Shown piece after piece: positions 37,907-45,750 of a DNA stretch of 45,750 nucleotides. The DNA comes from Didymodactylos carnosus. Its lineage: Eukaryota; Rotifera; Eurotatoria; Philodinida; Philodinidae. The notes beneath the pieces were generated by a model. That model was not told the origin of the DNA, made no database searches, and saw only the letters and a list, made by a program, of their open reading frames with translations. The stretch covers positions 1 through 45,750 of the forward strand of contig CAJNOQ010000594.1 in assembly GCA_905250885.1 (NCBI GenBank). Direction: 5' to 3'. The position numbers and the translations under genes are program-made. Position 1 is the stretch's first letter, and each line of letters begins with the position of its first letter.

Positions 37907-40900
37907 ATGCGTCATAAACGTATAACAATTGATAATAGTACAATTTCTTCATTATCAAAAAATTCAACAATAAAATTAATAAAACCAGCTAAATTATTAA
38001 GACGATTAGCAAATAACAAAAAAGGTAATTATTTTTAGATAAATTTAATCAATCTTTGATTGATAAACATCTTATCCAAATAGACATCTTTAATTTTAGA
38101 AAGTAAAAAATGGGACAATCTTATAGTATTGAATTTTATAGTAAAAGTAATAATTATTTTATCTGATCAATGTTGTTTTTCACTTTTCCAAATGCTTTTC
38201 TTCTGTTGCTTTTAATTCAAATGCTCTTTCTTCAATGTTTTTGTTTTGTTCCAAATCACAGAAAAATCTTTGAGGCGGATACCTCTTTCTTGATTACAAA
38301 CGACAATTAATAGATGCACTCACTTAAAGAGGTAGAGGATCTGTCGTGAGTAGTCTAGACCGGTACATTTTATCTCTCAAACGATCATGTTACCTGTGTT
38401 TTGCTTGTGCTTTAGTTTGTATATTATTTTATGTTCATTAGTCTATGTTTAAATTGCACTGCTAAAACTGTATCCATGATTGATATAAAACCACTCTATA
38501 ATTTAAGATTTTTTTTGTTCATCATACAATCGTTATCTAAATAATTGTTTAATGTTTTAAAAGTGTAGTTCAATATTCGATTTCTCATCTCTTGTTTGGA
38601 ATAAATTTATTAAAACTAGAGACTATTCATATTGTACACCTGTTTGTTATTTACAAATATAATCAGCTTATGTATTTTTTTCATTATTATTATTATTATA
38701 GTTTATTACGTGAAAAAAAAACATTTTATCTACACAGTAGAGAAAAAAAAAAAAAAAAATGTTAAAATTTTATTTTAGATTTTCTTTTATTCCTAAAAAT
38801 AAAACATTTAAGCTGAGATTAGCATTTGAGAATATAGTTCTCTCGTTTCCCCCGTTTAATACTAGTGTGAGTGTATGTAAGTTGTTGACAATTATACTTT
38901 TTATGAGACATGTCTGCCGTATAAGCATATCATTATACATTTTTACACTTCGAGCACACACATCAAACTTCTATTTAAGTGGCAATGATATGAAAAGAAC
39001 AAGAGTGTGTACATAAAATGTGAAGGCGAAAAATAGTACAATACTATATTGAGGAAAGTCCATATTATGTCTATAGATATATACACTTTTCTACCTATAT
39101 ATGATGTATAGAAAAAAAAAGATCGTAAAACAGACCTTTTGAAAACACTTAAAGAACATATGTAGAACGTTTTTCTCTCAGATGACATATAGAAAGTAAA
39201 ATACACGGCTTTAAAAATATAATCACTTTTTTTTTTGCATTATTATATTGAACTAGACTGCTTTATCTTTGGTATAGTAATTTCACATTTTGATGAAAAT
39301 ATCCTATCTATTGTTTTGACTATTATAAAACATTTACAAAAAAAAGTAGCTAAGTATTCTTGTTCATACAGTGAGTATATTCTTCCTGTCGATTTTGCAC
39401 ATGTATTGTTATCTTTATTTTCATATATGTAAAATCATTTTGCCACTATACTTTTTATCCATCAAAATTATCGTTTATTTCATATAATTACTAGTATCAT
39501 CAAAATTTGCCTTCGCTTTGTTTATTTTATGTTCGCTTTTTGCTTCTTATTTGCCTAATCTAATTATACACACCAATTTGTTTTCTGTTTCGTTTTCTAT
39601 TTTCTATTTCTTTCGAATTTAAAGAAGAAATAGTACAGAGTGATGGACACAGAGAATCTAACTTTTTTCCTTGAGAGTGGACTTTGCAATAATAGATTCG
39701 ACTACTAATAAATTTATAAATCATAAAAATCATTTATCTGAATTTTCATGTTTTAAAATGATGTGATCATTGATTTTTTTTATGTGATCGTCAGGTTTTT
39801 TAAAATTAGTCATTTATGTTTATTTGTTGATAAATTTTTTTCTGCTTTTTAACTTAACATTTGTATAGTTTTTTGTTTAGACGAGACAAAATTGAAACAT
39901 ATTCCTGAATGCCGAATATCACCAGTTCCATCAATACCATTATTTTCAACAACAACACCACAGGATTCAATTCTTTCGACGTCATCCTCACATTCTATTA
40001 TCTTACCAACATCTTCTTCATCAGTGATTCGACGTAAAATGACATCCTATTCAGCATTAAAACGAAAAGTACAACGACAAACTGATTTATATACATCGTC
40101 AAGAGTAAAAAAATTTTCTTCATATTTATTTAAGATAAGATCCATTAATTAAATCGTGTTTTTTTTCCTCTATTTTAGTTTCAAGTTAATCTTGAACATG
40201 TACTAGGCTTTACATCAATTTCAAATTCACTTGTAAGTCAAAATCGAACAACATTAGCCTATGCAGCCGGGTAATTATACATGTAGGTTTCATCAGTATA
40301 CAAAATGACAATTTTATTCTTTATTTTAGTTCATCTGTTGTTCTATACAATATAGCTAGTCAAAAACAAGATTTTATAATTAATAATGCAAGAAAAGCTA
40401 TAACATCGTTGTCTTTATCATCAGATGGAAAATTTCTTGTCACTGGAGAAGTATGTTAACATCTTCACGTTTATTCTCAATGGATTACTGATAATATTAT
40501 TCTTGATTAAAAACTAAAACATTATCAAAATCAGTTAACTCTCTTCTTCAATGTTAGTTATCAACTTTTACTTCTTTAAAATGAACTTAGACATTTGAGG
40601 CTTTCCAATATAGAAGATGTTCTTTTACTATTAGTCAGTTTTTTTATTCTTTTTTAGTGTGGCCATGAGCCAAAAGTTCGTGTATGGGATGTTAATGATA
40701 AATCACAATGTGTTGAATTGGGTGATCATAAATTTGCTATCGATTGTGTGGTATATAAAAAATTTAAATTGATATCTTGTCTGTATATTTAAATTAGTTT
40801 TTGTACTTTTCTTATCTCCAGGGTTTTTGTCCAAATGTCGATCGTCTGGTATCAATTGGTTCATTACATGATGGATCGATTTGTGTTTGGGGATGGAAAG

Positions 40901-43900
40901 AAAAAAAGAAATTAGCGTCAAATAAATGCACATGTGCAGTACGTATCATCATTCGCTTCTTACTAACTGAAAAAAAAGTTCAGAAAATCCTGCATTTTTT
41001 CATCTGATAAAAATGCGTATTTTTACACGTTCTACGCAAAATTATGAAGAGAAAATTTCTGAGATGTTTTAGATGATACGCGCAAGATTGTTTCATTTTT
41101 CGTGAAATGTCCTCGATTCTCTTTAGCGAGCTTTTCATATTTCTGAAATAACTCTTTTCAGATCAAGAAATTAGTCGTACAGTCACATGTTTATTTTAAG
41201 GCTAACTCTCCATAAACAGATGAACACATGAGTTAACTTTCATCCAAATTTTAAATAAAACTTTTTATTCTTTGAAGATTTTCTCTCTAAATTTTGAAAA
41301 TTTCAATGTACAATTTTGGAAAAGTCGATTTTTAAAAAGAAAACTTTTTTAACGTGTAGCTGAAGATTTACGCTTTTGTATGTCTTAAAAATTCATTTAT
41401 TTAGCGAGAGCTAGTATTGAAATAACCATGCGACTGTATGATTAATTTCTTGATTTGAAAAGAGTTTTTTTAGAAATATGAAGGGCTCGCTAAAAATAAC
41501 TGAGGGCAAACAACAATCTGTACATTTCATCTAAAACAGCTCAGAAATTTTCTCTTCGTGATTTCGCGTAGAAAGTGTAAGAACACGCATTTTTATCAGA
41601 TGAAAAAATGCAGGATTTTCTGAAATATTTTTCAGTGGATGGAGTGTTCACCTAATTTTTCTATCTAATTTCTTTATGTAGGTTCGTCGAATAGCATTTG
41701 CTGAAGATGGAAGTTACTTTGTAACAGTTGGAAATCGTCATGTTAAATTTTGGTATTTAGCAGCACCTTCTGTTCGTATTATACATAAAATAATAATTTT
41801 AAACTTATTTTAATTATTTTTTATATTTAGTTGGAAGTAATACCATTAAAAGGTCGTCTAGCAATATTAGCTGAACGAAAAGATAATATATTTACGGATG
41901 TTGTTTGTGGAAGAGGTGATTGTGCAAATATGACTTATACAATAACACATAATGGTTTAGTATCACAATTTAATGAACATCGACAAATATGTGCTGAAAA
42001 AGATTTGAAGGTAACGAATCTACTATAAAATTGATTTTTTGTATATTTGAGAGTCAACTTTGCCTAGGATAACGATTTACTCTTCTCTTACCATTTTTGT
42101 TGTGATTTAATTTGGATTTTGTGTTGTTGATATATTCACTTCATGTTATAGGAAAAAGCAAATTGTTTAGCTATTGGTGATACTCTTTTAATTGTTGGTT
42201 GTTCAAATGGAAGTATATTTTTATTTTCAACTCAAAATCTCGATTATATTATGTCATTACCAAGACCCCATTATCTTGGTGTCGATATTGGATTTATACA
42301 ATCACTTGAGTATGTATATTCTAAAAATTTGTCATATTTTCATTTACTTTAACTTTATTTTTTTGATTTTTGATTTTTTTTAGTCAACTCATTTATCCAC
42401 AAAATACTCAATATTTTCCTGATGCCATTGCTTTATGTTTAGATGAAGATAATTCTATAGTAAGTGAATAGAATAGTTTAGACACTGTTTTCTACTATAA
42501 ACGTACAATATCCAAATAAGAGGACAAAATTTCATTAATACATAAGTTCCGGTTTTTTTTTCTATTTATTATTTAATTTTCAGGTGACATGTTTCTATAG
42601 TGATCATAGCTTCTATATATGGGATATTACTTATGAAGAATCGGTGAAAAAACTTGACTCACATCTTTATCATTCTGCTTGTGGATGGAGTATTGAGGTA
42701 ATAAATATGAGAAAAAATTCATTTTATTATTAAAATATTTATTATTATTAACAAATTTTTAGCCTTATTCAACACAATTTCAAATGTTTTCATTATCACC
42801 TTTATTACAACATTTATCATTTATTACATGTTCATCTGATAATTCTATTCGTTTTTGGTCACTAAATTCTTCTACAACAACATTATTATCTAAATCAACA
42901 AATATATTTAGTAAAGAATTAATGAAAATTATTTATCTTGATGATGATCATTCAAAATTATGTGATAGTCAAACTAGTCAAGGTAATAGATATTACTTTG
43001 TAATTAATTATAAAAATAATTCTATTTAATTATTTATTTAGAACGATCTGAATCTTCTATAAAAACGGGTGGACGATGTTTGAAAATAAGTCCAGATGGT
43101 TTATCTATAGCCATTGGCGATAGAAATGGAAATATACGGTAAATAATTTGTTTTTTTAACATCCATTATCAAAATTTTCTGTCTATATTTCTTATTTATT
43201 GTAGAATATTTGATTTAATATTACTAAAACAAAAATTTATTATTGAAGCTCATGATAGTGAAGTATTAAGTATCGATTATAGTCAACCGGAAATGGGTTT
43301 CTATTTTCTTGCATCGAGTAGTCGTGATCGTTTTGTTCATATATTTGATCCTATAAAAGATTATCAACTTATTGCCACATTAGATGATCATTCAGCAGCA
43401 ATAACGGCTGTACGATTTTCATCTATTATTTCGTCATTAACAATGACAATGCAATTAATTTCATGTTCAGCAGATAAATCTCTAATATTTCGAACAATAA
43501 CAAAAGTAAAATTCATAAAATCTTATCAATTATACATATAAAAATGTTTTAGTAATATTTTAGAACGAAAATGGAAAATATCAATTTATTCGTTCAAATA
43601 ATATTGTTGAAAAACAAACTTTTTATGATATGGTTGTTGATAGAAAACGAAATGAAGTTAGTACAGCATGTCAAGATAGAATGATTAGGTAAGTATAGTT
43701 TAGTAACAAGAAAATCACAGTGTCTATCGAATATTATGAACTATTTTATCTATTTCATTTTTTTAGAGTGTACAATACTCTTGATGGTAAACGTGTTCGA
43801 ACATGTAAAGGTTCGGTAGGCGATAGTGATACCGGATATTTGATTAAAATTGATCTTCATACATCTGGTCGATATGTGGCAACATCTTGTTCAAATAAAT

Positions 43901-45259
43901 GTGTTTACATCTGGGACATAATTAGCAATGAATGTATAGCAAGTCTTTGTGGACATTCAGAAATCGTTACGGATATTAAATTTAGTCAAGATGGAAATTA
44001 TCTATATACAATTAGTGGAGACAGGTTGATTTTACTTATGTCGAGTTTTTTTGTTTTCTTTTATTTTTTTCTTTTCTCTTTATTTTAGTTGCATATTTGT
44101 ATGGAATACCAGTGAATTAGCTATTGTTCCAACATCATTGCAGACGCCCCCATTACCATCACAATTGAAAAATAATGATGTGGAAACGTGAGATTTTTGA
44201 TAATTTATTACAATTGCAATAAAACATGGAGCTGTTTCTTTTTAGATCAATAATTGAAGAAAAGGTTAAGTATATTCAAAATACGAAACAGGTATGAATT
44301 CAGATAAACTGAAAACATAGATAAAGCTCAAAAATAAATTCTTAAACGAATTATTTTAGATGCCAGAGATTGTCAATGATGAACATCAACCATTACTCAA
44401 ACGTCAAAGAAGTTTATGGGAAACAGCAGAACCACATATATCAGTTAGTAAAACATTTTTTCATCTGTATTTGTCTGTTTAATGATTATCATTTTTTGTA
44501 GATATTTGATTCTCAATTATTTACAAAAAATAAACAACAGTCTTTATCGAATATTATCACGGAAGAGTAAGTTTTCACTCGATGTTTCATACGTACTATA
44601 TTAGCAAATTCTTTTGTTAAATTAATTTCAACTATATATTTTCAACAGAACAACAAAAATTACTAAGCAGATAATTTTTGTTTTATTCAAGTTTTTTTAA
44701 TATCAAATCAAAAACATTTATGGCACATTAATTAAACTTTTACGTGAGAAACTCCGAGTTAGGCATATTTTTTTTTTAAACTTTATTTATCAAGTTGCAT
44801 ATTTTATACAGTTAAAATTGACGCATTGCTCAAGATAAAAAAGTTATAAATCGATGAAAACTTGTTCGGAAGTTTCTAGAACTTTTTCATATAGGGAACT
44901 TGACCTCCTCTATAAACAGTACAGTGTTTGAAGAATTTGATAATAAAAAACTGTTTATAAATTGGTTTCATGATGTAGTTGTGCAGGTTTACAACTTTAA
45001 CGAATGTGCATCTCTTTCTCGACATCGAATTTATTAAAAAAGGTGATTTATTAAAAAGATCTTTAATATTTGATGGGGCTCCAATTGTAGAGAACGCGAT
45101 TTTCTTCTTCATAATTTTGCATGTTTAGATCTTCAATTTAATATTTATCCATCTATTTCAGGAATTCCACTGTTAAAATGACTGATTCAACTAGTAGTCA
45201 AGGAAGTTTATCCCAAGATGAAATTGGTGATGAATCATTTGTTGATGAAAGTAAACAAG
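37907..45259 (+). CDS. WDR62/MAPKBP1-family WD40 scaffold protein, 3' end beyond window
   Basis: Twenty-one exons join in phase: 37907-38024, 39881-40104, 40179-40270, 40330-40450, 40658-40750, 40822-40938, 41682-41771, 41831-42010, 42152-42309, 42384-42459, 42584-42697, 42763-42982, 43042-43138, 43205-43505, 43564-43688, 43767-44024, 44089-44187, 44246-44291, 44360-44443, 44502-44566, 45162-45259 (about 925 residues, open). After a variable N-terminus, Leu-Glu-His-Val-Leu-Gly-Phe-Thr-Ser starts the WD40 region (about 120-810). Family landmarks follow in order: [41 protein letters not shown], and Gly-His-Ser-Glu-Ile-Val-Thr. WDR62 and MAPKBP1 form double beta-propellers; they act at spindle poles and scaffold JNK signalling. 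The invertebrate gene is ancestral to both, so no single symbol is given. ATG 37907 is the first in-frame Met; a 5' UTR exon may precede it. Donor GTTCGT at 41772 is weak. Confidence 0.9.
38025..39880 (+). other. First intron of the WDR62-like gene, 1.86 kb
   Basis: The donor is GTAATT and the acceptor TTTTTTGTTTAG, joined in phase 1. It is more than ten times longer than most introns of this gene, is AT-rich, and has a 17-base poly(A) run at 38743-38759. It may hold regulatory DNA; no exon or full element was recognised. Confidence 0.55.
38743..38759. repeat. Poly(A) tract
   Basis: Seventeen consecutive A. It could mark the 3' end of an old retro-inserted sequence, though no body or target duplication is visible. 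Confidence 0.8.
40967..41635. mobile_element. Inverted-repeat (MITE-like) element in a WDR62-like intron
   Basis: Arms at about 40967-41215 and 41397-41635 are reverse complements with good similarity along their length, strongest in the outer 110 bp. Both start CTGAAAA. The spacer is about 180 bp and there is no ORF. It fills most of the 743-bp intron 40939-41681, whereas most other introns here are 45-170 bp, so it is an insertion. No clear target duplication is seen. It is unrelated in sequence to the CGAGGGAA foldback family. Confidence 0.75.
44567..45161 (+). other. Expanded WDR62-like intron with possible inserted sequence
   Basis: This 595-bp intron (GTAAGT donor, TTTCAG acceptor, phase 2) is several times longer than its neighbours. 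The central part (about 44740-45110) has a different texture, with GC-richer patches, and may be a degraded insertion. No inverted repeats or coding motif were recognised. Confidence 0.35.
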
Positions 45260-45332
45260 GTATCTAATAGTTTAAGGTTTTATCAATATTCTTAAGTTCA
45301 TGAGTTTGAGAATTGACCCAAATTAACACTTA

Positions 45333-45750
45333 CGAGGAAGGTCCACCAACTGTCCAGTCGCTTTTGAGACGAAATCTAGTGGGTGCTAGGTAATCGACCA
45401 TACTGATTCCGAATATCATCGACATGAGACGTGCAGTTAGGGCTCCAGCGACCCGTTTTCTGGAAAACCAGTTTTTCAGAAACTCTAAAAAATAACCAAA
45501 ACTTTTCTTAATAAGTCATAATTGTAGTCTGCACATTTTTGATTAAAATGAGCCAGCTCACAGCTCTACACGACCTTTCTTTGCAAAGTTATACAATTTA
45601 CAAGAAAAGTCCTAAATGTTCATTGTCAGCTCAAAGCTACAGAAATAAGGAAAAAATTAATTTAAGACTTTTCTTGTAACTCTATAACTTTGCAAAGAAA
45701 GGTCGTGTAGAGCTGGGAGCTGGCTCATTTTAATCAAAAATGTGCAGACT
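45333..45750. mobile_element. Second, diverged copy of the foldback element, cut by window end
   Basis: The segment begins TTA (45330-45332) then CGAGGAAGG, and matches the 15851-16493 element along most of its length, for example 45599-45650 against 16114-16163 with only a few differences. It forms its own inverted repeat around a hinge at about 45650-45662 and is still in the right arm at the window edge. It lies in the intron after exon 45162-45259. It is more diverged than the first copy, so it is probably older. Confidence 0.8.

Noticed and set aside
40105..40152. Read-through of WDR62-like exon 2 into a Lys/Ser-rich tail
   Set aside because: The donor at 40105 joins in phase to 40179, which encodes the conserved Leu-Glu-His-Val-Leu-Gly motif; the read-through is intronic.

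Overview
This is an AT-rich (roughly 70% A+T by eye) eukaryotic nuclear window. Genes are split by GT-AG introns, many only 45-170 bp long, with T-rich tracts ending in TAG or CAG. Arginine is mostly CGT/CGA/AGA and codons favour A/T in the third position. Conserved animal proteins are present: a WDR62/MAPKBP1 orthologue, a Dbl-family RhoGEF, a CFAP97-type ciliary protein and a PRP43/DHX15 tail. This points to a small ciliated invertebrate. The style (short introns, AT-rich codons, many short inverted-repeat elements) suits a rotifer, perhaps bdelloid, but that is inference and no diagnostic marker was found. There are no operons, ribosome binding sites or bacterial features.

Layout. (1) 1-1300: a + strand gene of unknown function (possible upstream exon 2-118, main ORF 383-931), tail-to-tail with a broken - strand fragment of the C-terminus of a DEAH-box splicing helicase (1137-1301). 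(2) 1300-15100: about 14 kb with no gene I can support. It holds repeats, a GC-rich patch, inverted repeats and simple repeats. (3) 15116-20957: a candidate three-exon - strand gene for a small single-pass membrane protein, and a 643-bp foldback (inverted-repeat) element at 15851-16493. (4) 21177-28190: a 15-exon + strand gene for an approximately 836-residue C2-PDZ-DH-PH RhoGEF. (5) 32494-33093: a + strand single-coding-exon gene resembling CFAP97 domain proteins. (6) 37907 to the right edge: a + strand WDR62/MAPKBP1-type WD40 scaffold. I rebuilt 21 exons (about 925 residues) with consistent phase; the gene continues off the window. Its introns carry a terminal-inverted-repeat element (40967-41635) and a diverged, edge-truncated copy of the foldback (45333-45750).

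The genes do not form one pathway. The RhoGEF would act on the actin cytoskeleton, the WDR62-like protein at centrosomes/spindle or on JNK signalling, and the CFAP97-like protein in cilia. The most interesting items are the domain combination of the RhoGEF with a possible frame-breaking 'poison' exon, the mobile inverted-repeat families with probable TTA target duplications, and the truncated helicase tail.
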